NCBI RefSeq assembly: GCF_009932555.1
Contig: NZ_BLJO01000006.1
Coordinates: 134,668-198,667 of the forward strand
Direction: 5' to 3'
DNA from: Steroidobacter agaridevorans
GTDB lineage: Bacteria > Pseudomonadota > Gammaproteobacteria > Steroidobacterales > Steroidobacteraceae
DNA: 64,000 bases
A program made the position numbers and the translations under genes. The notes below the pieces were generated by a model. That model searched no databases. It was not told the origin of the DNA and saw only the letters and a list, made by a program, of their open reading frames with translations. Positions 9,194-17,419 of the stretch are shown one piece after another. The first letter of the stretch is position 1. Every line of letters starts with the position of its first letter.

Positions 9194-10417
9194 TCACTTC
9201 CAGCGCTTGAACACCATCGACGTGTTCACGCCACCGAACGCGAAATTATTGTTCATGACGTAGTCGGTGCTGATCGCGCGACCTTCGCCGGTGATGTATT
9301 CGAGCTCGCCGCAACGAGGATCGATGTTGTCCAGATTCAACGTCGGCGCGAACCAGCCGGCGTTCATCATTTCGATGCTGAACCACGCTTCGAGCGCGCC
9401 ACAGGCGCCGAGCGTGTGGCCGAGGTAACTTTTCTGCGAGCTGAGCGGCATGCGCTTGCCGAACAATGCCGACGTGGCTCGCGTCTCGGCGATATCGCCA
9501 TGCTCGGTTGCCGTGCCGTGGCCGTTCACGTAGCCGACGACATCCGGAGAAATTCCGGCATCCTGCAGGGCTAGCTCCATCACCACGCGCATCGTCGACT
9601 CTTCCGGCTTCGTGACGTGCACGCCGTCGGAATTGCTGCCGAAGCCGACCAGCTCAGCGTGAATGCGCGCGCCGCGCCGCTGTGCATGCTCGAGTTCTTC
9701 GAGGATCAGCATCGCGCCGCCTTCGCCGACCACCAAGCCATCCCGATCGCGGTCATAAGGACGCGGCGTCGTGTGCGGCTGATCGTTCCGCCGGCTCGTG
9801 GCATATAAAGTGTCGAACGCCATGGCCTCGGTGGGACACAACTCTTCGGCGCCGCCGGCAATCATCACATCCTGCCGGCCGAACTTGATCGCCTCGTACG
9901 CGTAGCCGATACCCTGGCTGCCCGACGTGCAAGCGCTCGAGGTCGGAATGATCCGGCCTTTCGCGCCGAAGAAGATGCCGACGTTGGCCGCGGTGGTGTG
10001 CGGCATCATGCGCACGTACGAGTTTGCATTCAGCCGGCTGCCATCGCCGCGCAGAATCATTTCCGCGAAATCGGAGATGTCCGCGGTACTGCCGGTGGAT
10101 GAGCCGGACGAGACACCGGTCGCGCCGCTGGCGATGACGGGCGAGCCGGTCAATCCCGCATCGGCGACGGCCAACTCGGCAGCCCGCACGGCCAGCTGCG
10201 AGACCCGACCCATGCTACGCAGTTGTTTGCGGGTCCAGTGCGACGGCGGCTTGAAGTCGATCGGCCCGCCCAATCGAGTATTCATGTCCTTGAGATGATC
10301 CCACTCGGGCATGGTGCGGATCGCGTTCCGGCGCCCACGCAAGCCGGCGAGAATTTCCGGCCAGCTGGCGCCGAGGCCGCAGACTCCACCCACCCCGGTG
10401 ACCACTACGCGACGCAT
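9194..10417 (-). CDS. Beta-ketoacyl-ACP synthase II-like (ApeR/FabF type)
   Basis: 407 residues, complete ketosynthase. Cys163 in SSACTSGS, His300 in NGHGTATEHGD and His334 in LGHTLGACG form the triad. The start MRRVVVTGVG is the usual FabF beginning; its ATG overlaps the stop of the ketoreductase gene (TGATG), arguing against longer starts. This is the second complete ketosynthase of the cluster; in E. coli-type clusters one ketosynthase pairs with the chain-length factor and the other acts alone, so early versus later condensations may be split between them (inference). Confidence 0.85.
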   Translation of the reverse strand: MRRVVVTGVGGVCGLGASWPEILAGLRGRRNAIRTMPEWDHLKDMNTRLGGPIDFKPPSHWTRKQLRSMGRVSQLAVRAAELAVADAGLTGSPVIASGATGVSSGSSTGSTADISDFAEMILRGDGSRLNANSYVRMMPHTTAANVGIFFGAKGRIIPTSSACTSGSQGIGYAYEAIKFGRQDVMIAGGAEELCPTEAMAFDTLYATSRRNDQPHTTPRPYDRDRDGLVVGEGGAMLILEELEHAQRRGARIHAELVGFGSNSDGVHVTKPEESTMRVVMELALQDAGISPDVVGYVNGHGTATEHGDIAETRATSALFGKRMPLSSQKSYLGHTLGACGALEAWFSIEMMNAGWFAPTLNLDNIDPRCGELEYITGEGRAISTDYVMNNNFAFGGVNTSMVFKRWK

Positions 10418-11145
10418 CAGCACAGTCCTCCGTTGACCGAGAGAACCTGACGAGTGATGTACGAAGCATCGCGCGACAAAAGAAACGTCACCGCGGCAGC
10501 CACTTCTTCGGCGGTGCCGGCCCGCTGCGCGGGAATCGCCTTGAGAATTTCTTCCATGGGCACGTTCTCGTCGACCATGTCGGTGCCGATCAGTCCCGGC
10601 GCGACGCAATTGACCGTGATGTTTCGTTTGGCCAGCTCGACCGCCAGCGCTTTGGTCGCGCCGATCACGCCAGCCTTCGCGGCGCTGTAATTCACCTGGC
10701 CGCGATTGCCGACCACGCCAGAAACCGATGCCAGCGTGACGATGCGGCCCGGCGCGCGCCGACGCACCATCGGCATGATCAGGGGCTGCAGCACGTTATA
10801 GAAAGCGTCGAGATTGGTCCGAATGACACCATCCCACTGCTCTTCGGTCATCGCGGGAAACGCGGCGTCGGAATGAATGCCGGCGTTGCATACGACGCCG
10901 TAATAAGCGCCGTGCGCGCCGATGTCGGCAGCCAAAGCGGCGGCGCAAGCAGCACGATCGGAAACATCGAACTGCAACACGCGTGACTGACGGCCGAGCG
11001 CTTGGATTTCGCCCGCGACCGTTTCGGCTTCGTCACGCCGTGAGCGGCAATGCACGACGACATCGAAGCCGTCCGCCGCCGCGCGAAGCGCAATCGCGCG
11101 GCCAATGCCGCGGCTGGAACCGGTGACGAGAATCGTGTCGCTCAT
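10417..11145 (-). CDS. 3-oxoacyl-ACP reductase (FabG/ApeQ-like)
   Basis: 242-residue short-chain dehydrogenase. TGSSRGIG (8-15) binds the nicotinamide cofactor, and Ser140, Tyr153 and Lys157 (YSAAK) form the catalytic set. It would reduce the 3-keto intermediate before dehydration. The gene overlaps both neighbours: by 4 bp with the flavoprotein gene upstream and by 1 bp with the ketosynthase gene downstream. Placement in the pigment operon makes pathway-specific rather than fatty acid synthesis the more likely job. Confidence 0.85.
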   Translation of the reverse strand: MSDTILVTGSSRGIGRAIALRAAADGFDVVVHCRSRRDEAETVAGEIQALGRQSRVLQFDVSDRAACAAALAADIGAHGAYYGVVCNAGIHSDAAFPAMTEEQWDGVIRTNLDAFYNVLQPLIMPMVRRRAPGRIVTLASVSGVVGNRGQVNYSAAKAGVIGATKALAVELAKRNITVNCVAPGLIGTDMVDENVPMEEILKAIPAQRAGTAEEVAAAVTFLLSRDASYITRQVLSVNGGLC

Positions 11146-12365
11146 GCGGCGCAGAGCTTAGCAACCATGTCGAGACGGCGCTCGGGTTCGGCCACGAACG
11201 GATTGGATTCATCCCACGCATAACCGGCGAGGATGGAGCAGATCATGCCGCGGATACCGGCCGGCTGATTCTTCGCGAACATGATGTCCTGGAAGCGGCC
11301 GTCGTACCACGCTTTCACGTAAGTGCGGAACGTGTCCACGCCCTTGCGCAGCGGGACTTCAAATTCATTGGTCCAGTCGACGGTCTCGCCGCGCAACTGA
11401 CGATCCAACAGGCTCGCCGCCATGCTCGAAGAGCGCATCGCGATGGTGATGCCGGACGAGAAAATCGGATCCAGGAATTCAGCCGCGTTACCCAGCAGTG
11501 CGAAGCCTTTGCCATGCATGGACTTCACGTTCGCCGAGTAGCCCGCCATGCCGCGCACCGGCGTATCCCAAACCGCCTTTTCCAGCACGCGCTTCATGAA
11601 CGGCTCTTCAGCGATCAACTGCTTGAGCCGATCGTCCAACTGCTCCGGGTATTTGGACATGAATTCCGGCGTCGCCGCGCAACCGATCGAGCAGCGGCCG
11701 TCGTTGAATGGAATCAACCAGTACCAGACATCGCGATGCTCGGGATGCACGATGATCTGAACCTTGTTGCGGTCGAACGCGTCGGGCTCGGAACCGTCGG
11801 CCACCTGCGTGAACACCGCGTTACGCGGAGCGAAGGGCGAAGGAGTTTCGAGATCGAGCAGCTTGGGCAGCACGCGCGCGAAGCCGCTCGCGTCGAGCAG
11901 GAACTTGCCTTCGACTTCGTATTCTTTGCCCTGGACATCGACGGCGCGCACACGCGGCTTGTCGCCGCTGACATCGACGGCGGTGACGCGAGTCTCGTAA
12001 CGAATCTCGGCCCCCTGCTTCTCGGCTTCATCGGCCAGCACCTTGTCGAACGTGGCGCGCGCGACTTGGAAGGTCGAGTCGCGACCGTCGCCGAACTTCT
12101 GGCTGAAATCGAAATCGCCGTAGGCGTCGCCACGCACGAATGCCGCGCCGTTCTTGAACTGAAAACCGACGCTCTCCACGGCCTCGAGCATGCCGGCCTC
12201 CGCCACGAAGTCCATGCAATGAGGCAGCAGGCTCTCGCCGATGGAGAAGCGCGGGAAGCGCTGGCCCTCCAGCACGAGCACGTCCCAGCCTCGCTTTCTC
12301 AGCAGCGCCGCGGCGATCGAACCCGAGGGGCCGGCGCCGATAACGATGACATCACGCTGTTCCAA
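11142..12365 (-). CDS. Second FAD-dependent halogenase-like oxidoreductase of the pigment cluster
   Basis: 407 residues. GAGPSG (10-15) is the FAD-binding start, WYWLIP at 214-219 fits the halogenase WxWxIP signature, and a GD-type motif lies at LLGNAAEFLDPIFSSG. It is shorter than and clearly different from the first flavoprotein of this cluster, so the two are unlikely to be simple duplicates. Halogenase-family genes with uncertain activity are regular members of aryl polyene clusters; a hydroxylase or dehydrogenase role is possible. Overlaps the ketoreductase by 4 bp and the thioesterase by 14 bp. Confidence 0.78.
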   Translation of the reverse strand: MEQRDVIVIGAGPSGSIAAALLRKRGWDVLVLEGQRFPRFSIGESLLPHCMDFVAEAGMLEAVESVGFQFKNGAAFVRGDAYGDFDFSQKFGDGRDSTFQVARATFDKVLADEAEKQGAEIRYETRVTAVDVSGDKPRVRAVDVQGKEYEVEGKFLLDASGFARVLPKLLDLETPSPFAPRNAVFTQVADGSEPDAFDRNKVQIIVHPEHRDVWYWLIPFNDGRCSIGCAATPEFMSKYPEQLDDRLKQLIAEEPFMKRVLEKAVWDTPVRGMAGYSANVKSMHGKGFALLGNAAEFLDPIFSSGITIAMRSSSMAASLLDRQLRGETVDWTNEFEVPLRKGVDTFRTYVKAWYDGRFQDIMFAKNQPAGIRGMICSILAGYAWDESNPFVAEPERRLDMVAKLCAA

Positions 12366-12810
12366 GATCGTTCCTCATCAATGCCTGCTTTACACGCGCG
12401 AGCAACGGCTCCGGCGTCACGAACTGCAAAGCAAGGGTTTTGGCGTCCACGGCAACCTGCACGCTCTTGCCTCGCGCCAGGCGCTCCTTGTCGGCGGCGC
12501 GCGTCACCAGGTAATTCACGGTGATCCGATTTTCCCACTCGATCAGAGAAGCGCGCACGTTCAAGTGCTCGCCCATGCGTGCTGCGTGCAGATACTTCAC
12601 GTGCATTTCCACGATGGGCCACGCATAGCCGGACGCGGCCATGGTGTCGTAGCCGAAGTCGAGCCGATCCATCAGCGCCCAGCGCGCGGTTTCCAGATAC
12701 TTCAGGTAATGGCCGTGCCACATCACACCGATGATGTCGATGTCGTGGAACGCCACGGTCACGTCGATGCTCGCGCTGATCGCGCCCTCTTTGCGCATTT
12801 CAGGGCGCAT
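12352..12810 (-). CDS. Hotdog-fold acyl thioesterase (4HBT-like)
   Basis: 152 residues with the 4-hydroxybenzoyl-CoA-thioesterase-type active-site region FHDIDIIGVMWHGHYLKYLE, whose Asp is the likely catalytic residue. Thioesterases of this type occur in aryl polyene clusters (ApeI-like) and may release or edit ACP-bound intermediates. A second ATG four codons in (12798) is equally possible as start. It overlaps the next flavoprotein gene by 14 bp and follows the glycosyltransferase gene by 5 bp. Confidence 0.78.
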   Translation of the reverse strand: MRPEMRKEGAISASIDVTVAFHDIDIIGVMWHGHYLKYLETARWALMDRLDFGYDTMAASGYAWPIVEMHVKYLHAARMGEHLNVRASLIEWENRITVNYLVTRAADKERLARGKSVQVAVDAKTLALQFVTPEPLLARVKQALMRNDLGTA

Positions 12811-12815
12811 GAGCG

Positions 12816-13637
12816 TCAAGCATTCGCATCGCGCTCCTGCACCTCGGCCGCGGGCTTGGTCCGCACAATCTTTCGCCACAGCAACACAGGCAGGCGGACC
12901 AACATGCCGAGGGTGAGGCGGATGTGGAGCGTAGTCATGCGCACGTTGTCGAGAAACATGCGGAAGTGGGATACGCCGTCGAGGGGATAGGAAACGCGCG
13001 TATCCAGCCAGCGCATCGGCACCTGGCGCCAGTGCAGCCGGACGATGATTTCCGAATCGAAGTCCATGCGCGGGCCGATGTGCTGATGGTCGGCCAGCTC
13101 GAGCGTGGTCTTCAACGGATACAGCCGGAAGCCGCACATCGAATCGATGATGTCGAACGACAATGTCTCCAGCCAGACCATGGCGTGCGTGAGATACCGG
13201 CCGTAGTAGCGCGCCTTCGGAATGCTGGCATCGAACACGGGACGGCCGCAGATCACCGCGTCGGGCGTTTCGCGCGCGGCTTCGACGAAACGGCGCGCAT
13301 CGCTCAACGTGTGCTGACCATCGGCGTCGACTTGAATCGCGTGGGTAAAGCCGAGCTTGGCCGCGCCACGAAAGCCAGTGATGACGGCCACGCCCTTGCC
13401 GCGATTGACCTCATGGCGCAGCAGCGTGACTTCGGGCTGTTCGCTCAGCTGATCCAGCACCCGCGCGCACTCGGGGCTGCAGCCGTCGTCGACCAGGATG
13501 ACGGGCAGGCCCTGCGCGCGCAGAGCATTCACTACCGTGCCGATCGCGTGCTCATGGTTGTACACGGGCACGACCACGCACACAGCGAACTTGGCGTTGA
13601 ACTTGGCCGGAAGCATGGGGTTGATCTCAACCGTCAC
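12816..13637 (-). CDS. Family 2 glycosyltransferase, pigment cluster
   Basis: 273 residues. VVVPVYNHEH near residue 21 and VDADGQ (103-108, the DxD metal site) are the GT-A hallmarks; the C-terminal part is rich in hydrophobic and basic residues and may touch the membrane. Xanthomonadin and aryl polyene clusters commonly contain such a protein, either gluing a sugar onto the lipid anchor or acting in a fused transferase. The acceptor is not known. Confidence 0.8.
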   Translation of the reverse strand: MTVEINPMLPAKFNAKFAVCVVVPVYNHEHAIGTVVNALRAQGLPVILVDDGCSPECARVLDQLSEQPEVTLLRHEVNRGKGVAVITGFRGAAKLGFTHAIQVDADGQHTLSDARRFVEAARETPDAVICGRPVFDASIPKARYYGRYLTHAMVWLETLSFDIIDSMCGFRLYPLKTTLELADHQHIGPRMDFDSEIIVRLHWRQVPMRWLDTRVSYPLDGVSHFRMFLDNVRMTTLHIRLTLGMLVRLPVLLWRKIVRTKPAAEVQERDANA

Positions 13638-13642
13638 GCGGG

Positions 13643-13891
13643 TCAGGCGTGCAGCAGCCGCTGCACGACCATCGCCAGGTCGTTGACCGTGCGCACGGAA
13701 CGGAAGTCTTCGGGCGTGACCTTGCGGCCGGTGTGCTTCTGCACTTCATCCATCAGGTCGACCACGTCGATGCTGTCGATCTCCAGGTCTTCGTACAGGC
13801 GCGCTTCCGGCGTGATCCGCGCCGAATCGAGCTCGAACAACTCGACCAGAGTCTGGCGGATGCGTTCGAGGATTTGATCTTGCGACTGCAT
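13643..13891 (-). CDS. Second acyl carrier protein (aryl polyene)
   Basis: 82 residues, with LEIDSIDVVDL and Ser40 as the phosphopantetheine site. It starts the leftward operon ACP, glycosyltransferase, thioesterase, flavoprotein, ketoreductase, ketosynthase, ligase. The ATG at 13891 gives the usual length; longer starts add an unconserved, Arg-rich leader. Less acidic loops and a different length from the first ACP suggest that the two serve different steps (starter loading versus chain extension); this is inference. Confidence 0.88.
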   Translation of the reverse strand: MQSQDQILERIRQTLVELFELDSARITPEARLYEDLEIDSIDVVDLMDEVQKHTGRKVTPEDFRSVRTVNDLAMVVQRLLHA

Positions 13892-14060
13892 GAATTGCTC
13901 TATTGGGATCGGTGGCCTGGCCGACGCGGCGTCTCGAGACCGCATGGCGACTACCGCCAGGAGTTAGCACGTCTGCGCGCGCTGCACCGGTCCGCGAACT
14001 TGGCGCGCAGTGTAATTCGAGGCGTCCATACCGTACAGCCGCGCGGGCCCTAGAACGGCC

Positions 14061-14900
14061 TCAGGCCCGCCCGGGCCGCTGGTGCGCCAATTCCTGCTGA
14101 AAGTGCCGGTGCATCGCCTCGTTCAAGGCCCGAGATGCTAGCGGTAACGGCGTATTCCGGTAGGGACTTAAGTCCAGGTCCTCGCCGACGACCAGGCTGA
14201 AATGCGGGCGCCGGGCCGGAATCCGGTACCACGGCTCGGATTTGGTCAGGGTCGTGGGTTCGCAACGGATGTACACCGGCGTGAGCTCGGTCGCCGCCCG
14301 TAAGGCGACGTTGGCCGCTCCGCGGTGAAACACCATGGGCTGATTCGGGCGGGTGCGCGTCCCTTCAGGAAAAAAGATCAGCGATTGCCGGTCGCGCAGA
14401 GCGCTCGCGGCGCCTTCGATCATGCCCGCGGTCTGATCGTTGGGGATGAATTCAGCCATGGTCACCGCCCAGCGCGTCAATGGGTTGCGCCACAGGCCCT
14501 GCTTGACCACGCAACCCGCGGTCGGGATGAATGCCAGCAGAAAGACCACATCGATCAGTGTCGGGTGATTGGCCACGACCATCTGCCCGTAGCGGCCGAG
14601 CCGTTCGCGGCCGTGAAACTCGTAGGTCAGCACGCCGCCTCTGTGCATCACGCCGATGAAGAACCTTAACCCCGCGCTCATGACCGCGCGCGCTCGATTG
14701 CGCTTGGTATCACGCGAGGCCGGCACGAGCTTGACGATGGGCAGCAGGATCGCGCCCACGATCAGCGCGCCGATGCCAAACAGGGAAAAGCTGAATCCCG
14801 TCATGAACAGGCGCCAGTACCAGAAGTCCCGACGGCGAGAGTCCCGACGGCGCGGGGCGCTGTCGGTGGCTTCGTTGGCGAGTTGCGGTTCGGCGTTCAT
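14061..14900 (-). CDS. 1-acyl-sn-glycerol-3-phosphate acyltransferase-like protein
   Basis: 279 residues of the PlsC/lysophosphatidate acyltransferase family. A hydrophobic N-terminal segment (about 31-60) is followed by the NHxxxxD motif (NHPTLID, 111-117) and FFPEGTR (176-182). In this context it likely transfers the finished polyene onto a glycerol- or lipid-type acceptor to anchor it in the outer membrane, as proposed for xanthomonadin acyltransferases. Separated by about 170 bp from the ACP operon; that gap contains the palindrome GTCTCGAGAC but no gene. Confidence 0.8.
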   Translation of the reverse strand: MNAEPQLANEATDSAPRRRDSRRRDFWYWRLFMTGFSFSLFGIGALIVGAILLPIVKLVPASRDTKRNRARAVMSAGLRFFIGVMHRGGVLTYEFHGRERLGRYGQMVVANHPTLIDVVFLLAFIPTAGCVVKQGLWRNPLTRWAVTMAEFIPNDQTAGMIEGAASALRDRQSLIFFPEGTRTRPNQPMVFHRGAANVALRAATELTPVYIRCEPTTLTKSEPWYRIPARRPHFSLVVGEDLDLSPYRNTPLPLASRALNEAMHRHFQQELAHQRPGRA

Positions 14901-14924
14901 GGGAGGAATTATGATGCCGTTGTC

Positions 14925-15647
14925 ATGCACGGCAACCCACATGCGTTAGCGACGCCGCGATTCAGCCTGAATGGCCAATCCACGGACACTCGTCTGACGC
15001 TGTGGCTGGGATTGCCAAGCGCGCGCGAGCATTTCGATTCATCGACGCTGTCCGCGGCTGACCAGGCGCGCCTTGCCGGCCGGCGAAACTCGCGTCGTCG
15101 CGCGGATTTCGAAGTCAGTCGAGCACTGCTCGCAACGGTCGACCTCGAAGCGACGGCATACAGCCTGAGCCACAGTGCCGAGCGCGCGGCATTGCTGATC
15201 GCGCCCGATGGATGGCAAATCGGCGTGGACCTGGAAATGAGTCGACCGCGCGATGTGCTCAAGCTCGCGCGGTTCGCCTTTCATGAAGACGAGGTGCGCG
15301 CGCTCGAGTCCGCGGCCCCTGATTCGCGGCAAACGTTGTTCTACACGCTGTGGACGTTGAAGGAATCGTTCGCGAAGGCATTGCAGCTCGAGCTGGTCGA
15401 CGCGCTTCGCCAATGCGTGTTCTGGAACGAGGACGGCAGATGGCACGGACGCGTGCCGATTCGCTCGGCTTGGGGCGCGATTGTCTTTCAGCCTCGGCCA
15501 GACATCTTCGTCGCCGCGGCGTGGATAGGCCGCAGCGAGGCCGTATCGCTGCAACTGTGGGAATGGCCTCCGAAGCAGCGCGCCGACTGGCCGGTTATTG
15601 CTGCTTGCGCAGGCGCTCCTTCAAGCGCTGACGCTGCTCCGGCGTGA
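14925..15647 (+). CDS. 4'-phosphopantetheinyl transferase (Sfp-type)
   Basis: 240 residues. SLSHS (80-84), IGVDLE (99-104) and WTLKESFAKA (143-152) are the three conserved blocks of Sfp-type transferases, with Asp102 and Glu148 as probable magnesium ligands. It would convert the two cluster ACPs from apo to holo form. It is divergent from the acyltransferase gene with only 24 bp between starts; GGGAGGAAT at 14901-14909 may be its ribosome site although the spacing to the ATG is long. Its 3' end overlaps the DUF3106 gene by 53 bp. Confidence 0.85.
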   Translation: MHGNPHALATPRFSLNGQSTDTRLTLWLGLPSAREHFDSSTLSAADQARLAGRRNSRRRADFEVSRALLATVDLEATAYSLSHSAERAALLIAPDGWQIGVDLEMSRPRDVLKLARFAFHEDEVRALESAAPDSRQTLFYTLWTLKESFAKALQLELVDALRQCVFWNEDGRWHGRVPIRSAWGAIVFQPRPDIFVAAAWIGRSEAVSLQLWEWPPKQRADWPVIAACAGAPSSADAAPA

Positions 15648-16077
15648 GCTGCTGAAACTGCTTGCGCAGCTGCTGCCGTTGCTCGGGCGGCAGATCCTTG
15701 AAGCGCTGAAAGTTGTTGCGGATCTTGGCCTGCTGCTCCGGCGGCAGCTTCTTGAACTGGTTGAACTTGCGCCGGATTTCGCGCCGCTGCTCCACATCCA
15801 GCGACTGCCAGCGCTGAAATCGCTGCTTGGCCCGCTGCCGTTGTTCCGGCGGCATGTTCAGCCAGCGCTTCGACCCCTTGGCCAACGACTCCTGCCGCGC
15901 CAAGGGCAGGTCGGCCCAGCGCGACTCGAACTTCGCCAGCAGCTGTTGCTGCTCGGGAGAGAGTTCCTGCCAGCTCACGCCCGCCCCCTCCGTCTGCGCC
16001 GCGCGCGCAGCCGGCGCGGTCGCCAGCAGCAGCGCACTCAGCATCAAAGACAGGACACACATCAGCCGGCTGGTCAT
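15595..16077 (-). CDS. DUF3106-family secreted helical-repeat protein
   Basis: 160 residues: a signal peptide (about 1-26, ending at ARAA) and then repeats of a pattern F..W..LPPEQRQ..R..F, typical of DUF3106 proteins. The repeats are strongly charged and predicted helical. Function is unknown; the family is often found with an ECF sigma factor and a DUF3619-like protein, as here. The ATG overlaps the stop of the upstream gene (ATGA), so it belongs to the sigma factor operon. Confidence 0.75.
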   Translation of the reverse strand: MTSRLMCVLSLMLSALLLATAPAARAAQTEGAGVSWQELSPEQQQLLAKFESRWADLPLARQESLAKGSKRWLNMPPEQRQRAKQRFQRWQSLDVEQRREIRRKFNQFKKLPPEQQAKIRNNFQRFKDLPPEQRQQLRKQFQQLTPEQRQRLKERLRKQQ

Positions 16078-16331
16078 CGCTCTTCCACGGCAGGCTTGGC
16101 CGCCACTTTGCTTGATTTGCGGGCAGCGGGCTTCTCAGCCGACTGCTCGTGCTCTGGATCCTCGCTCGCTGGCTCGCGATCAGGGTCGTCTAGCAACGTC
16201 CAATTGTCGTCATCAGCCTCCAAGTTGGCGAGATACTCCAGGAAATCAGCGTCTAATGACTCGATCTCGTCGGCTGCGTGCGCAATCGCACCGATCAGCA
16301 TCCAACCTGCGAACAGCAGCACTCTGCTCAT
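16074..16331 (-). CDS. Small acidic exported protein of unknown function
   Basis: 85 residues: signal peptide of about 19 residues ending AHA, then an acidic central part (many D/E) and a basic, Ala/Lys-rich tail. I do not recognise a family. It sits between the DUF3619-like and DUF3106 genes and overlaps the latter by 4 bp, so it is probably co-expressed with the sigma factor. Confidence 0.6.
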   Translation of the reverse strand: MSRVLLFAGWMLIGAIAHAADEIESLDADFLEYLANLEADDDNWTLLDDPDREPASEDPEHEQSAEKPAARKSSKVAAKPAVEER

Positions 16332-16335
16332 GTGC

Positions 16336-16689
16336 TCAGCCCGCGCTGTCGCCTTGAGTAGCCAGCCAGGAGTAGAACTCGATGTCTTGAATCAGCTCGA
16401 AATTGTCGGCATCGGCGACGATGTCGAAGTCATCGAGCAACACACTGGCATTTTCGGTGCTGGGAGCCTCGGCGCCGGGGCGGATCATGATCAAAGCGAT
16501 CAGAGCCGCGGCGGCCAAGCCACCCAGCGGCGCACCGAGCCAGTAGCGCCGAGCCGAGCCCTTGTTGATTTCGGTCAGCGCGCGCTGCCGGGCTTGGTTC
16601 AGCCGCGAACGAGTCTGCGCATCGAGGCGCTCGACGTTGTTATCGAACAGTTCACGGCTGCGCTCTTCGAACGGGTCGGGGGTATTCAC
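16336..16689 (-). CDS. DUF3619-like single-span membrane protein, candidate anti-sigma factor
   Basis: 117 residues. A charged N-terminal cytoplasmic part (about 1-45) is followed by one membrane segment (about 49-70, GAPLGGLAAAALIALIMI) and an acidic periplasmic tail. Its start overlaps the sigma factor stop by 4 bp. The layout (sigma gene, then a short single-span protein) is that of a sigma/anti-sigma pair, but no zinc-binding anti-sigma motif is seen, so the regulator role is inference. Confidence 0.6.
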   Translation of the reverse strand: MNTPDPFEERSRELFDNNVERLDAQTRSRLNQARQRALTEINKGSARRYWLGAPLGGLAAAALIALIMIRPGAEAPSTENASVLLDDFDIVADADNFELIQDIEFYSWLATQGDSAG

Positions 16690-17327
16690 CAGGCAGCTCC
16701 CAACTCCTCGCGGAGTGTGTGAACGGCGCGAGAGTAGTGTGTCTTCACGCTGCCCTCGCTGCAGCCCATGGCCGCGGCGGTCTGCGCGACATCCATGCCT
16801 TCAAAGTTACGCAACATGAACGCTTCTTGCTGTCGTCCGGGCAGTTCGCCGAGCGCTCGCTCCAGCTTGGCCATCGCCTGGTCGGTTGCGAGCAGATCCT
16901 GTGGCTGAGGCCGCGCATCCGCGACGCCGTCGTACGGATCGCCGACGTCGTCCTCCTCGGTCTTCTTCCAACCGGGCAGCCAGCTCATCAGCTTGGCGCG
17001 CACTTTGCGCCGCCGCTGACAGTCGCGGATCCGGTTCTGCAGAATTCGGTAGAACAATGGCCGCCATTCCTCGGCAGGCCGCTGGGCATAGCGGCGCGCC
17101 AGCTGCAGCATCGCGTCCTGTACGATATCCAGCGCATCGTCGTCGTCACGCACGGCAATCCTGGCGATGCGGAACGCACGCTTCTCGACGCTGACCAGAA
17201 AGCGATCCAGCGCGCGCACCTGATCCAGAGACTGTTCCTCCACGACGGCCGGGGCATCGCCCTGCCCGAGGTTGAGCAACGCCCAGGCCGGGGAAGCGGC
17301 TGCGCGGAGAGTAGCAGAGGGCCGCAT
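16686..17327 (-). CDS. ECF-type RNA polymerase sigma factor
   Basis: 213 residues from the ATG chosen here. Region 2 includes RDDDDALDIVQDAMLQLARRYAQ, and region 4 at the C-terminus includes LGELPGRQQEAFMLRNFEGMDVAQTAAAMGCSEGSVKTHYSRA (a helix-turn-helix). Between them is a longer than usual linker. The ATG at 17327 has GAAGG 12 bp upstream; an ATG at 17357 is also in frame. It heads the operon with the DUF3619-like, small exported and DUF3106 genes. The signal it answers is unknown. Confidence 0.8.
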   Translation of the reverse strand: MRPSATLRAAASPAWALLNLGQGDAPAVVEEQSLDQVRALDRFLVSVEKRAFRIARIAVRDDDDALDIVQDAMLQLARRYAQRPAEEWRPLFYRILQNRIRDCQRRRKVRAKLMSWLPGWKKTEEDDVGDPYDGVADARPQPQDLLATDQAMAKLERALGELPGRQQEAFMLRNFEGMDVAQTAAAMGCSEGSVKTHYSRAVHTLREELGAAW

Positions 17328-17419
17328 GCGTATTACCAGACCTTCATTGATGGCCATCCTTCAAGCAACGCCGTTGACGGCGTGCGGTTGACCCGAAGGC
17401 TGTGAACCACGTCTAAAAA

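Noticed and set aside
9194-15647. Ordinary fatty acid synthesis operon
   Set aside because: A chorismatase, aryl ligase, chain-length factor, halogenase-type flavoproteins and MMPL exporter in the same cluster fit pigment synthesis better.
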